A DNA stretch of 64,000 nt from Desulfobulbaceae bacterium DB1 (GCA_001914235.1 MQUF01000007.1:62001-126000); one strand, 5' to 3'. Positions 1 through 8,636 are shown, numbered from the stretch's first letter. Numbers and translations: made by a program. The notes: a model not told the origin generated them from the letters alone.

Positions 1-2
1 CC

Positions 3-1685
3 CGCAACCGGGAGCAATTATACAATAACGCCAAGTCAATCATGCTGGACATCAGGGGGAGACATCAGGTCACCCATTTTTATTTTCACAACCTTGACCG
101 CACCTGCTTTCTCCGGGTGCACAAACCATCGAGCTACGGCGACACCATCGACCGCTTCACCTTGAATGAAGCGGCGGAAACCAAGAAAAGCTCCTACGGC
201 ATTGAACTCGGCCCCTTCGGCACCCTGACCCTGCGCATCGTCCATCCCTGGAGAGTCAACAATAAAGTGATAGGTTATATTGAGCTGGGCCGGGAGATTG
301 AGTACATCATTCCCGCCATGAAGGAAATTCTCGGCTATGATTTCTTCTTTCTGGTCAACACACGCCATCTCAACCGGCAGATGTATGAGCAAGGGCAGAA
401 GATATCGGGCCGCCAGGGAACCTGGGACGAAATTCCCCGCCATGTCATCATTGCCCGCACCATGGAAACCCTGCCCCCGAAGATCATCGAATACATCCTG
501 ATGCCCCATGAGAAGAAAGAGGGACTGATCTTTAAAATCAATTATGACCGCAAAAAATACCGGGGCGGATTCACGCCGCTCAAAGTGGTGGGCGGCAAGG
601 ATATCGGCGAAATCATCGCCATCCGGGACTATACCAACCAGGTGGCCAAGCAGCAGGTCTTCGCCATCCTGATTTTTGTCTGCATGGCGGTGCTGGGCCT
701 TCTTTTTTCCCTGTTTTATGTTTACATCGGCAAGATGGAGAAGGGACTCGTCAAAATCCACAATTCACTGACCGAGGAAATCGCCAACCGCGCCGGTATC
801 GAAGATGAGCTGCAACGCCATAAGGCATACCTGGAGGAAAACGTCGCGCAGCGGACCGCGGAGCTGACCGAAACCAACCGCCGGCTGCAGATAGAAATCG
901 CCGAAAGAAAATTCGCCGAGGAGGGACTGCAGGAAGCCCACGACAAACTTGAGGAGCGAATCAGGGAACGGACCGAGGCGCTGGAAAAAACCTATGACCA
1001 GCTGCTGCATGCTGAAAAGCTCTCGGCCATCGGCAAACTTTCCGCCTCCATCGCCCACGAATTCAACAATCCCATCTACGGCATCCGCAACGTCCTGGAG
1101 GGCATTCTGAAGCGTCAGGCCATGGATGAAAAAAACATGGCCATGGTGAAACTGGCCATCAAGGAATGCGACCGCGTCGCCAGGCTGACCAAGGACCTGC
1201 AGAGCTTCAACCGGCCGACCAGCGGCATTATGACCTCGGTCAACATCCATGAAACAATCGACGACATGCTGCTTTTGGTCAAAAAAGAGTTCAAGCAGAA
1301 AAAAATCATCGTGGAAAAACGATTTTGCCCTGATCTGCCGCAAATTAAGGGAGTGACGGATCAGATCAAGCAGGTTGTCCTGAATGTTTTAAATAACGCC
1401 GGCGGCTCCATCGGCCAAGAAGGAGGGACAGTCACCATCACCACGGAAAACAGGGGCAAAGAAATCGCCATTCGCATCGGCGACACGGGTATCGGCATCA
1501 AAGCCGAGGATATGGACAAAATTTTCGAGCCCTTTTTCTCCACCAAACCAACGGTCAAGGGCACCGGCCTGGGTCTTTCCGTCAGTTACGGCATCATCAA
1601 GAGGCATGGCGGCAGGATCGAGGTGGAGAGCAAGCCGGGCAAAGGCGCGACCTTTACCATCCTGCTGCCGACCGAACCCGCCTGA
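3..1685 (+). CDS. Sensor histidine kinase, 5' end beyond the window
   Basis: The reading frame is open to the left edge, so the N-terminus is missing; the first ATG inside the window is at 42 but codons before it are in frame and protein-like. The visible part starts with an extracytoplasmic sensor domain (about 200 residues, Cache-like by appearance), then one membrane segment near residues 205-228, a long coiled coil with two repeated 'RTEAL/RTAEL' helices, and a kinase core. The H-box reads SIAHEFNNPIYGIRN, followed by N box NVLNNAGG and G boxes GDTGIGI and GTGLGLS. It lacks a receiver domain, so it should phosphorylate a separate response regulator, not present nearby. It converges on the gene at 1706-3169. 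Kinase assignment is firm; ligand unknown. Confidence 0.9.
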   Translation, partial: RNREQLYNNAKSIMLDIRGRHQVTHFYFHNLDRTCFLRVHKPSSYGDTIDRFTLNEAAETKKSSYGIELGPFGTLTLRIVHPWRVNNKVIGYIELGREIEYIIPAMKEILGYDFFFLVNTRHLNRQMYEQGQKISGRQGTWDEIPRHVIIARTMETLPPKIIEYILMPHEKKEGLIFKINYDRKKYRGGFTPLKVVGGKDIGEIIAIRDYTNQVAKQQVFAILIFVCMAVLGLLFSLFYVYIGKMEKGLVKIHNSLTEEIANRAGIEDELQRHKAYLEENVAQRTAELTETNRRLQIEIAERKFAEEGLQEAHDKLEERIRERTEALEKTYDQLLHAEKLSAIGKLSASIAHEFNNPIYGIRNVLEGILKRQAMDEKNMAMVKLAIKECDRVARLTKDLQSFNRPTSGIMTSVNIHETIDDMLLLVKKEFKQKKIIVEKRFCPDLPQIKGVTDQIKQVVLNVLNNAGGSIGQEGGTVTITTENRGKEIAIRIGDTGIGIKAEDMDKIFEPFFSTKPTVKGTGLGLSVSYGIIKRHGGRIEVESKPGKGATFTILLPTEPA

Positions 1686-1705
1686 ATGCCCCACCCAAGA
1701 CCTGC

Positions 1706-3169
1706 TTATCGACCCGCCGATTTATCCCGATACATCAAATGGTCCGCCTTGAGCAGCAGCTTTTCCATGGAACAGGGATTGCTTTTATCATAGCGGACAA
1801 TGCCGTAGCTGATTGACAGTTCGTAAAGTCGGTCCGGCTGGGCATTTCTTTCGGCAATGGCCCGACGAAGCCGCTCCTTGACGGTGAACTCCGTTTCCCG
1901 GCCCGATTCGTCGACCATCATCACCACAAACTCGTCCCCTCCCAGCCGCCCGACGATATCCGCTTGCCGGAAGGTGTCGCGCAACACATCGGCGGTTTCC
2001 CTGATGAGCTGGTCCCCGACCTTATGGCCCAAACCGTCGTTTACCATCTTCAGCCGGTCGCAGTCGGCATAGAGGATGAAAAGTTCCCCCGGTTGCCGGT
2101 CGGCGATCCGTACCTGTTTCTCGGCCAGCAGCAGGAACCCCCGCCTGTTATAGAGGCCGGTCAGCTCATCGGTCACGGATAATTCATGCAACCTCGCCTC
2201 CGCTTTCTTGCGGTCGGTGATGTCGATCTGATATTCGATCATCCGGGTGATATTGCCCTCTTCATCGGCAATGGGATATCCGTGAATCTCCACATACTCT
2301 TCATCGCCCATCGCGTTCCGGTGAATATGCTCGACAATAACCGGCTCTCTTTTCTCCATGACCAGATTTAGCGGACACTGATGCTCGGCGGAATCGCACG
2401 GTTTGTCCTGCTTATGGGTGGCGGTAAAACATTTCATTTTCGGCTCGATCCCTTCCAGTTTCGCCATGCTGTTGGCCAGTTCGATTTCATGGCTGCGGGT
2501 GTTCACCACGTAGAAGGGATAAGGAAGGGATTCGAGCACGTTGTGGAGAAAAATGTTCTGTTGGCGGATTTTTTCCTCATTTTCTTTCCGTCGGGTAACA
2601 TCCAGTGCAATTTCCATGCGCACCAGCCGCCCGTCAATCCAGCCCATGCCCCTGTCGCGAATGTCATACCAGTGCCCGTTCACCGTGTTTTGAAATTCCC
2701 ACCTGTAGAGCTGCGGCTCCCCATCCGCATCGACCAGTTTGTCATTGGTGCAGAAGAAACACGGCCCCTTCTGCCCCGTCTGCAATGACTGCCAGCAGAT
2801 CCTGCCGGTGACGTCGCCAAAAATATCCTTGCCGTATTTGTTGACAAAAAGCAATTCATAGGTCCGCATATCAGCCACATAGACAATGCCGTCAATGCTG
2901 TCCAGCACGGACAGCAGCCGGGCATGAGCTTCCTCCGCCCTTGCCGTGGCCTTGATCTGTTGCCGGATATTTTCCTGCAAGGGCTTGTAAACAAGCAGAT
3001 ACATGAAAGGCACGAGGAAAATGAGCAGGAGCAGGGAATCCAGCAGGCCGAGAGCCGTCGGACCCAGCGGCATGTCGAAAGCATCCAGGAAATACATCAG
3101 GCCGCTCTCGATCAGGACGATGACAACGGCTAAACCGACGAATATTTTTTCGGGTGAAATGTTTTTCAT
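1706..3169 (-). CDS. Membrane PAS-PAS-GGDEF diguanylate cyclase
   Basis: 487 residues. Two hydrophobic segments at the N-terminus (about residues 10-30 and 40-62) are followed by two PAS domains and a C-terminal GGDEF domain with intact GRLGGDEF and an RQAD inhibitory I-site five residues before it, so it should make c-di-GMP and be product-inhibited. The first PAS carries ICWQS...GPCFFC, a three-cysteine motif also found in the kinase at 47608-50004; the second has a C...H...PC...CP pattern. It starts about 30 bases after the stop of the acuB-like gene in the same direction, so it may be the third gene of that operon. No strong ribosome site precedes the ATG at 3169. Confidence 0.9.
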   Translation of the reverse strand: MKNISPEKIFVGLAVVIVLIESGLMYFLDAFDMPLGPTALGLLDSLLLLIFLVPFMYLLVYKPLQENIRQQIKATARAEEAHARLLSVLDSIDGIVYVADMRTYELLFVNKYGKDIFGDVTGRICWQSLQTGQKGPCFFCTNDKLVDADGEPQLYRWEFQNTVNGHWYDIRDRGMGWIDGRLVRMEIALDVTRRKENEEKIRQQNIFLHNVLESLPYPFYVVNTRSHEIELANSMAKLEGIEPKMKCFTATHKQDKPCDSAEHQCPLNLVMEKREPVIVEHIHRNAMGDEEYVEIHGYPIADEEGNITRMIEYQIDITDRKKAEARLHELSVTDELTGLYNRRGFLLLAEKQVRIADRQPGELFILYADCDRLKMVNDGLGHKVGDQLIRETADVLRDTFRQADIVGRLGGDEFVVMMVDESGRETEFTVKERLRRAIAERNAQPDRLYELSISYGIVRYDKSNPCSMEKLLLKADHLMYRDKSAGR

Positions 3170-3199
3170 CTGTGCATGGGGCTGAAGAGGGCATGCCTT

Positions 3200-3877
3200 C
3201 TAGAGAGGCCGTTCCGATGCCCCCCCCGCAACGTCGGGCGCGACAATCTGCATGCCGATTTCCTTTAATGCCCGGTGGACATTACTGAGATTAAAGGTAT
3301 GCACCCGGAGATAGATAATATTTTTATCACCGGCTTCGTTCTGCGCCCGCGTCAATCGGGAAAAACGCACGTTCTGCTCTTCCAGTACCCGGACAATGCG
3401 GGTGAGCGGCTTGGGATTGCCGTCATCCACCACCGCAATCAGCGCGGAGCCACGATCACCGATGCCGTACAATTTTTTATAGGCCTTCATCAGATCCTGC
3501 ACGGAAAAGACGCCGATCACCCGTTTTTCCTCGTCAATCACCGGCAGTAATCCGATTTTATCCCGGTAAAAATAATGCAGGGCATCATCCAGGGTCGACA
3601 GCGGGGTAAGGAAGACAACATCAGTGCTCATGACGGAAGAAACCAGGGTGTTCGCCACCTCCGCCAGAATGGCCGTCCGCTTTTCCTCCGGCAAAAGGGA
3701 GGAAGGATAGGCTGAACGAAGATCCCGGTCGGTGATCATGCCCACCAGCCGGTTGCCGCAGTCCACGACCGGCAGATGACGAAATTTATTGTTGGTCATC
3801 AGCGCCCGGACATCCGGCAGAAATGTTTCCGGGGTGACGGTGACGGGCGATGTTTTCATGTGTCGTGATATGTACAT
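3200..3877 (-). CDS. acuB: CBS-pair and ACT domain protein, AcuB-like
   Basis: 225 residues. The sequence shows two tandem CBS motifs (residues 1-60, with MTDRDLRS, and 75-140, with FSVQDLMKAY) and a C-terminal ACT-like domain (about 145-215). This CBS-CBS-ACT order and length match AcuB, encoded beside the deacetylase AcuC in Bacillus, where the operon affects acetoin use and acetyl-CoA synthetase activity. CBS pairs usually bind adenine nucleotides and ACT domains small ligands such as amino acids; the ligand here is unknown. The start at 3877 was chosen over a longer frame (to 4135) because AAGGAG lies just upstream, and that ribosome site overlaps the stop codon of the deacetylase gene, so the two are translationally linked. 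Confidence 0.85.
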   Translation of the reverse strand: MYISRHMKTSPVTVTPETFLPDVRALMTNNKFRHLPVVDCGNRLVGMITDRDLRSAYPSSLLPEEKRTAILAEVANTLVSSVMSTDVVFLTPLSTLDDALHYFYRDKIGLLPVIDEEKRVIGVFSVQDLMKAYKKLYGIGDRGSALIAVVDDGNPKPLTRIVRVLEEQNVRFSRLTRAQNEAGDKNIIYLRVHTFNLSNVHRALKEIGMQIVAPDVAGGASERPL

Positions 3878-3887
3878 GTGGTGCTCC

Positions 3888-4847
3888 TTATTTTGCCAGA
3901 CCAAGCAGATACTGTTCAACCCCGGCGGCCAGGGCATCAAGATGATAGCCTCCCTCAAGAATGGAAAGAACCTTGCCCCGGCAATATTTTTGCCCCATCC
4001 CGGCCATCTTTTCACCGATAAGCCCGTACAGATCCGTGCTGTAGGCAAGGCCCGACATGTCATCAAGCCGGTGGCCGTCGAATCCCGCGGAGACGATGAT
4101 TCTCTCCGGCCTGAATCCATCGAGGGCCGGCTCAACCACTTTCTTCATGGCCTGCAGGAACACGCCATCATCGGCTCCGGGCGGCAGCGGCACGTTCAGA
4201 GTTGTTCCTTTTCCCGCGCCCAATCCCTTTTCCTCGGCGTAGCCGGTTCCCGGAAAGCTGAAGGTGGGGTGTTCATGGATGCTGATGTAAAAAACCGAGG
4301 GGTCCTCCTCAAAGGCATCCTGAATACCGTTGCCGTGATGGGCGTCCCAGTCGATGACGGCAATCTTTTCTCTGCCGTAGCGCCGTTGCCAGTAGCGGGC
4401 GGCAATCACCGCATTGTTGACGAAACAGAAACCCAGCGCCATGGCCCGCTCCGCATGATGGCCGGGGGGCCGCACGCCGCAGAAGACAAGATCCTCACCC
4501 TGTTCGAGCAGATCAATGCCGGTCAGGCAGCCGCCGGCCGACAGCATGATCGAATCAAAAGACTCAAAGCAGATCTGGTTGTCCGGGTGATCGATGTAGG
4601 TCTGCCCCCGCAGGGCGGTTTCCTCCAGCCGGAAGAGATAGGACTCATCGTGATACGTAAGGATGTCCGATCTCTCTGCCGTCCTTGCCGTTTTTTCCCT
4701 GATCGCGGGAAAAAGGGGGCTCTTTTCCAGCCGGCGACGGATGGCGACAAGACGCTCGGCAACCTCGGGATGCTCTCCGCCGCCGGTGTCATGGAGAAGA
4801 TAATGGGGATGACTGATTATGGCCAGGGGTCTGAATCGGGGCATCAT
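3888..4847 (-). CDS. acuC: Histone-deacetylase-family protein, AcuC-like
   Basis: About 319 residues. All catalytic landmarks of zinc-dependent class I-type deacetylases are visible: RPPGHHA (general-base histidine pair), DWDAHHGNG (zinc ligands Asp and His), VSAGFDGH (second zinc Asp) and GGYHLDAL (transition-state Tyr). It should remove acyl groups from lysines or small amines in the cytoplasm; AcuC in Bacillus deacetylates acetyl-CoA synthetase. The stop codon overlaps the ribosome site of the AcuB-like gene, and the pair resembles acuCB. Start choice is uncertain: ATG at 4847 or 4844 gives the normal N-terminus (PRFRPLAII); a TTG at 4883 would add 12 residues and lie very close to the predicted transcription start. 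Confidence 0.88.
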   Translation of the reverse strand: MMPRFRPLAIISHPHYLLHDTGGGEHPEVAERLVAIRRRLEKSPLFPAIREKTARTAERSDILTYHDESYLFRLEETALRGQTYIDHPDNQICFESFDSIMLSAGGCLTGIDLLEQGEDLVFCGVRPPGHHAERAMALGFCFVNNAVIAARYWQRRYGREKIAVIDWDAHHGNGIQDAFEEDPSVFYISIHEHPTFSFPGTGYAEEKGLGAGKGTTLNVPLPPGADDGVFLQAMKKVVEPALDGFRPERIIVSAGFDGHRLDDMSGLAYSTDLYGLIGEKMAGMGQKYCRGKVLSILEGGYHLDALAAGVEQYLLGLAK

Positions 4848-4899
4848 GTTACCCAAAAGAAGAAGCCGGAGGTCACCCTCCAATCAAGCTGATACTTTT

Positions 4900-4928
4900 G
4901 GTGTATCCTGGAACGGATTCTTTGTCAA
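4900..4928 (-). promoter_or_regulatory. Candidate sigma-70 promoter of acuC-acuB
   Basis: On the minus strand TTGACA (4923-4928) is followed 17 bases later by TACACC (4900-4905). The -35 is consensus, the -10 weak. It would give a leader of about 45 bases to the ATG at 4847. Confidence 0.45.
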
Positions 4929-4941
4929 TGCGAATTGACAA
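4922..4941. promoter_or_regulatory. Perfect palindrome over two divergent -35 boxes
   Basis: TTGTCAAT and ATTGACAA form an 8-4-8 perfect inverted repeat. Each arm contains one TTGACA box, one for the acuC direction and one for the gene at 5084. This is the form of a shared operator, but repeated -35 boxes alone create part of the symmetry. Confidence 0.45.
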
Positions 4942-4963
4942 GCGCTGCCTCGCAGGCTAAGGT
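4935..4963 (+). promoter_or_regulatory. Candidate sigma-70 promoter of the gene at 5084
   Basis: TTGACA (4935-4940), 17-base spacer, TAAGGT (4958-4963). Consensus -35 with a poor -10; the leader would be about 110 bases. Confidence 0.4.
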
Positions 4964-5024
4964 AGTGCGCGATACGATCTAAACCGTTGCCGCGGACTCC
5001 TGAGAAGAAACGGAAATTGAATCT

Positions 5025-5060
5025 TTTACCGTGATCTCCGCGGCCTGTTTTCACGGTAAA
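5025..5060. repeat. 10-bp inverted repeat in the leader of the gene at 5084
   Basis: TTTACCGTGA at 5025-5034 and its exact reverse complement TCACGGTAAA at 5051-5060 flank a 16-base loop that contains CCGCGG. It ends 11 bases before the AGGAG ribosome site, so it could be an operator or an RNA hairpin controlling translation. Confidence 0.5.
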
Positions 5061-5083
5061 GTGACAGTCGCAGGAGCAGTCAA

Positions 5084-7108
5084 ATGATGAACGCAGAAGA
5101 GCAAACAAATGCAAGCAGATTTCTCTTTGTCCATGTCAATGAATGGGCGACCATTGATTCCCCCGACACCATCCCCCTCTCCCAGGGTTACGCCCTGGCC
5201 GGCCTTCGCAAACAGGGATATCCGGGGACGATTTTAGGCGACTACAAGGGCAGCCCCCTTTCGCCCCGGCTTTTCCGGGAAACCCTGCTCAACGAAAGGC
5301 CTTCGGTGCTCGGCTTTTCCGTTTACGAGGAAAACATCAACCGTGTCCGGGTCTGGGCCCGTTACGCCAAATATATTCTGCCGGAAATCCTTGTCGTGCT
5401 GGGCGGCCCGCAGATCACCTTCATGCCGGCCTTGGCCCTGCACCACTTCAGCGAGGCGGACATCCTCTGCCGGGGCGAGGCGGAAACCGTGCTTCCCGCC
5501 CTTGGCCGGGCCCTTGACCGCCAAAGGCCCTTGACCGAGGTGCCGGGAATCACCTTCTGGTGCCAGACCAGATATAACCTCATTGATGGGGATCTGCTTT
5601 CCCTGCTGAAAAAAGCCGGTGTCCACACCATTGCCTTCGGGCTGGAATCAGCCGATCCGGATGTGCTGAAAAAAATCAACAAGGGTCTTGACCCGGAGAA
5701 ACTCTCGGCGGTGATTGCGCAAGTCCAGGGGGCCGGCATCACCGTCGAGCTTTTTTCCCTTTTCGGATTGCCGGGGGAATCTTTTGCCCAGGCCCAGAAA
5801 ACACTGGACTATGTCAAGGCCGGCAAGGTTAGTATCGACGGCAACTCCATCTCCCAGCAACTTCACCTCTTTTTCGGCATCCCGATGCTCGATGACCCCG
5901 GCAGTCACGGCATTGTCCCGACTCCCATCACCAAACCCGCCTACCAGTCTCTTTGCCGTGATTTCGCAACTGACTCCATGACCGCCGACGAAATAGAACA
6001 GATGAGCATCATCTGGCGCCTCAACCGGGAGGATTTTGCCGAAAACGTGGCTACCGGCACGAGGCTTTTTGAAGTTGCCGGTTTCATTACCTCCCATTTC
6101 GACGCCGTTGCCTGCCGCCCGGAAACGGACATGATGCTTTCCCGTATTTATCTCGCCCTGGAGGAGTATGAGGCGGCCCATGGCTGCCTGACGCGGCTTG
6201 CCGAAAAATTTGCCGGCAACCTTGAGGTGGAGAAGTTCCTTGCCCGCCCCATCACCTGTTACAAGTTCAAGCGACGCGGGGTGGCCGCGCCGGGATGCCG
6301 GATCATATACGACTGCAAGGGCATCATCGACGGCCGGATGGAGCCGGAAACCGAGGCCTATTTTCAGGATGCGGTGCTGGGCGGCGGTACCCTGCTGGCT
6401 GATTTCGATGCCGGCATGCAGGGCATGACGGCCGGCCGGGTCAACCAGTTTGAAGTCCGTTTTCCGGCTGATTACGGCAACAAATCACTTGCCGGCCGCC
6501 TCGCCACCTTCCAGGTCCATCTGCATCAGGTGATGGAACCGGTGGCGATTGCCCAGTGGCGCGACCTCCTCGAACAGGCGCCGCGAAACATTTACCGGTT
6601 CAACGACCTGGATGGCCTGCGGCGCTGGAATGAAAACCTCTATTACCTGGCCCTCAGGGAATCAGTCCCCTGGAAACTCACCCAGGAAATGACCGACTTT
6701 CTCGGCCTGATAAATTTTTATATGCGCCTCGGCTTCCGGGACAAAGGTGACTCCCTGCTCGAACTGCTGCCTGCCGACGGTTCCATGCACGAACATGCGG
6801 CCCGCATTCTGCTGGCGAGTAACCGTCCCGATAAAACCGAAGAACTGCTCAGCCGCATCGGCAATTCGGGCACCGAGGTGACCGTCAACCGCGCCAAGGC
6901 CCTGATCAAGTTAAAACGCTATGATGATGCGGAAAAAGTGCTGTCGTCCCCTCTTCTTTCCCGCGACATCCAGATACTTGATCTGCGGGTGGGGCTTGCC
7001 TCCCTGATGCGGCAACCGCTTGAAATCTATCTCGCCCGGATGGATGACCTGATAAATCGTCAGGTGGACTCCATGGAGGAACAGCGGCACAAGATAGAGC
7101 TTAATTAA
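5084..7108 (+). CDS. Cobalamin-binding/radical-SAM-like protein lacking the Fe-S core
   Basis: 674 residues, ATG with AGGAG seven bases upstream. Residues 15-155 look like a B12-binding domain of the type fused to radical SAM enzymes (LSQGYALAGLRKQGYPGTIL, VVLGGPQITF, CRGEAETVLP). From residue 160 the chain resumes in what matches the second half of the radical SAM barrel (CQTRYNLIDGDLL, FGLESADPDVLKKINKG, FGLPGES). The CxxxCxxC cluster-binding segment that should lie between is absent, an in-frame loss of roughly 100 residues near base 5560. The remaining 350 residues have no family I recognise beyond helical repeat-like stretches at the end (about 560-670). As written it should not bind the 4Fe-4S cluster. 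It could be a non-enzymatic derivative, a decayed enzyme, or an assembly deletion. Confidence 0.7.
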   Translation: MMNAEEQTNASRFLFVHVNEWATIDSPDTIPLSQGYALAGLRKQGYPGTILGDYKGSPLSPRLFRETLLNERPSVLGFSVYEENINRVRVWARYAKYILPEILVVLGGPQITFMPALALHHFSEADILCRGEAETVLPALGRALDRQRPLTEVPGITFWCQTRYNLIDGDLLSLLKKAGVHTIAFGLESADPDVLKKINKGLDPEKLSAVIAQVQGAGITVELFSLFGLPGESFAQAQKTLDYVKAGKVSIDGNSISQQLHLFFGIPMLDDPGSHGIVPTPITKPAYQSLCRDFATDSMTADEIEQMSIIWRLNREDFAENVATGTRLFEVAGFITSHFDAVACRPETDMMLSRIYLALEEYEAAHGCLTRLAEKFAGNLEVEKFLARPITCYKFKRRGVAAPGCRIIYDCKGIIDGRMEPETEAYFQDAVLGGGTLLADFDAGMQGMTAGRVNQFEVRFPADYGNKSLAGRLATFQVHLHQVMEPVAIAQWRDLLEQAPRNIYRFNDLDGLRRWNENLYYLALRESVPWKLTQEMTDFLGLINFYMRLGFRDKGDSLLELLPADGSMHEHAARILLASNRPDKTEELLSRIGNSGTEVTVNRAKALIKLKRYDDAEKVLSSPLLSRDIQILDLRVGLASLMRQPLEIYLARMDDLINRQVDSMEEQRHKIELN

Positions 7109-7117
7109 ATTCTTAAC

Positions 7118-7146
7118 TTGACACAACGACCCCGGTTTCTTATTTT
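7118..7146 (+). promoter_or_regulatory. Candidate sigma-70 promoter of the HD-GYP operon
   Basis: TTGACA (7118-7123), 17-base spacer, TATTTT (7141-7146), ten bases after the preceding stop codon. A good match, pointing at the genes from 7223 or 7361 onwards. Confidence 0.55.
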
Positions 7147-7222
7147 GCGCATATATTCATTTCACCTGTCACCCCCCGCAACCTCGAGTTCGTTTTTGTC
7201 GTTCATTGATAATAAGGACTGC

Positions 7223-7357
7223 ATGAGCATATTCAGGCATCACAAAAAAACAGGTTCACCGCACCATTCCGGAACTCCGGAACCTGGTTGCAAAGCTGCG
7301 AACTCCGCCGTGCACACCCTGAAACAAAAAAACAGGGCGGCCCGGCGAGCGGGGTAA
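7223..7357 (+). CDS. Possible 44-residue leader peptide
   Basis: An ATG with AAGGA eight bases upstream opens a short basic peptide (MSIFRHHKK start, end KQKNRAARRAG) whose stop lies three bases before the ATG of the HD-GYP gene. The downstream gene has only a weak ribosome site of its own, so coupling is possible. No family recognised and composition is not distinctive; it may be non-coding. Confidence 0.25.
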   Translation: MSIFRHHKKTGSPHHSGTPEPGCKAANSAVHTLKQKNRAARRAG

Positions 7358-7360
7358 TAC

Positions 7361-8497
7361 ATGGATCGCATACTCAGCTATGACACGAATATGCTCATCA
7401 GGGATCTCTTTGAGATCATGAGCGAGGTGCTGGCCAACCGGGATTACCCCACCTATGAACACACGACCCGGGTTGCCCGGATTTCCCGGCGGATCGGCTG
7501 CGTCATGGGCCTGCCGGACACGGATCTGGAAATCCTCGAACTGGCCGGGCTGGTTCACGATATCGGCAAAACCGCCATTCCCGACGATATCCTGCTCAAG
7601 CCGGACCTTTTCAATGTCCAGGACCGGCGCATCATGCAGTATCATCCCCTCATCGGCGCCAAGCTCTTTGCCAAACGTCTGACGGATGACAGCATCACCA
7701 ACATCATTCTCCGCCACCATGAACGGCTTGACGGCAGTGGCTATCCCTTCGGGCTGCGGGGAGACGAGATCGACATGCTGACCCGCATCACCTCGGTGGC
7801 CGATGTCTTCGAGGCCATGACCGCCAAGAGACCTTACAAGAAACCGCTGCCGGTCGCAATCGCCCTGCAGATTGTCGTCCAGGAGGCGGCAAGCGGCCAT
7901 CTTGACCGGCAGGCGGTGGAGGCCCTGACCCGGCTGGGCGATGATCTGATCACGGCGCCGCCGACTTTGTATCCCACCGCCGGCTTCATGGAGGAAATCG
8001 AAAATTTCCGCCGCGACTCCTTTTTCCGCGACACCCTGACTGAACTGTACAACTACCGTTATCTGCTTGTCCTCGACGACCTGCAGCTGCTCGGGGAAAC
8101 CGGCGCACGGGGCTTTGAGTTGCAGCTTATCAACTTCAAGGAATTCGGCAAATTCCAGCAGGAAAACGGCTTTATCGTCGCCAACCAGGTGCACGACGAA
8201 ATCGGCCAGCGGCTGAAGGAAACCGTTGCCTGTTTCCAGGAACCGCGCAAAAAATACGACGGCTCCATCATGCTGTTTCGCAAGCACTGCGATTACATGA
8301 TCTACTCCGAGGCGAATTCCGAACAGGACCTGGCGGAATTTCTCGGCCAGATCAGGGCGGAACTGGCACTGACCCACTCCGAATGGGGTCTTGAGGCCAA
8401 TTGCTTCCGCCTCTGGTTCGACCGGAAAGTCTCCATTGAGGAAGCCATCACCCGCATATTCACCATGGAGGCTGAAGCGGAAAGCTGTAAAAAATAA
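7361..8497 (+). CDS. HD-GYP c-di-GMP phosphodiesterase with degenerate GGDEF tail
   Basis: 378 residues, cytoplasmic. Residues 30-190 form an HD-GYP domain with the metal site HDIGK and the signature HHERLDGSGYP, so hydrolysis of c-di-GMP is expected. The C-terminal 170 residues keep the GGDEF fold pattern (RDTLTELYNYRYLL, then LINFKEFGKFQQENG) but the GGDEF loop has become FRKHCDYMIY, so it cannot be a cyclase and may bind nucleotide or act as a dimer interface. First clear gene of an operon with 8511, 8712 and 9923. Confidence 0.88.
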   Translation: MDRILSYDTNMLIRDLFEIMSEVLANRDYPTYEHTTRVARISRRIGCVMGLPDTDLEILELAGLVHDIGKTAIPDDILLKPDLFNVQDRRIMQYHPLIGAKLFAKRLTDDSITNIILRHHERLDGSGYPFGLRGDEIDMLTRITSVADVFEAMTAKRPYKKPLPVAIALQIVVQEAASGHLDRQAVEALTRLGDDLITAPPTLYPTAGFMEEIENFRRDSFFRDTLTELYNYRYLLVLDDLQLLGETGARGFELQLINFKEFGKFQQENGFIVANQVHDEIGQRLKETVACFQEPRKKYDGSIMLFRKHCDYMIYSEANSEQDLAEFLGQIRAELALTHSEWGLEANCFRLWFDRKVSIEEAITRIFTMEAEAESCKK

Positions 8498-8510
8498 AGA
8501 GGATTCTGCA

Positions 8511-8636
8511 ATGATCGACTGGCTGCTGCGCCACACAAGCGGGTTTCTTGACTGGGCCGCCGTTATCCTGGCGGTCTACTGTCTTGTCTTTCTCATCCAA
8601 TTCATGGTTAATTTCTTCCGCGGCCCGGATGAATGA
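8511..8636 (+). CDS. 41-residue single-span membrane protein
   Basis: ATG with AGAGGA seven bases upstream, 13 bases after the HD-GYP stop. The protein has one hydrophobic helix (about residues 12-35, LDWAAVILAVYCLVFLIQF) and a charged end (RGPDE). Family unknown; position suggests a small subunit or partner of the polytopic protein encoded next. Confidence 0.6.
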   Translation: MIDWLLRHTSGFLDWAAVILAVYCLVFLIQFMVNFFRGPDE

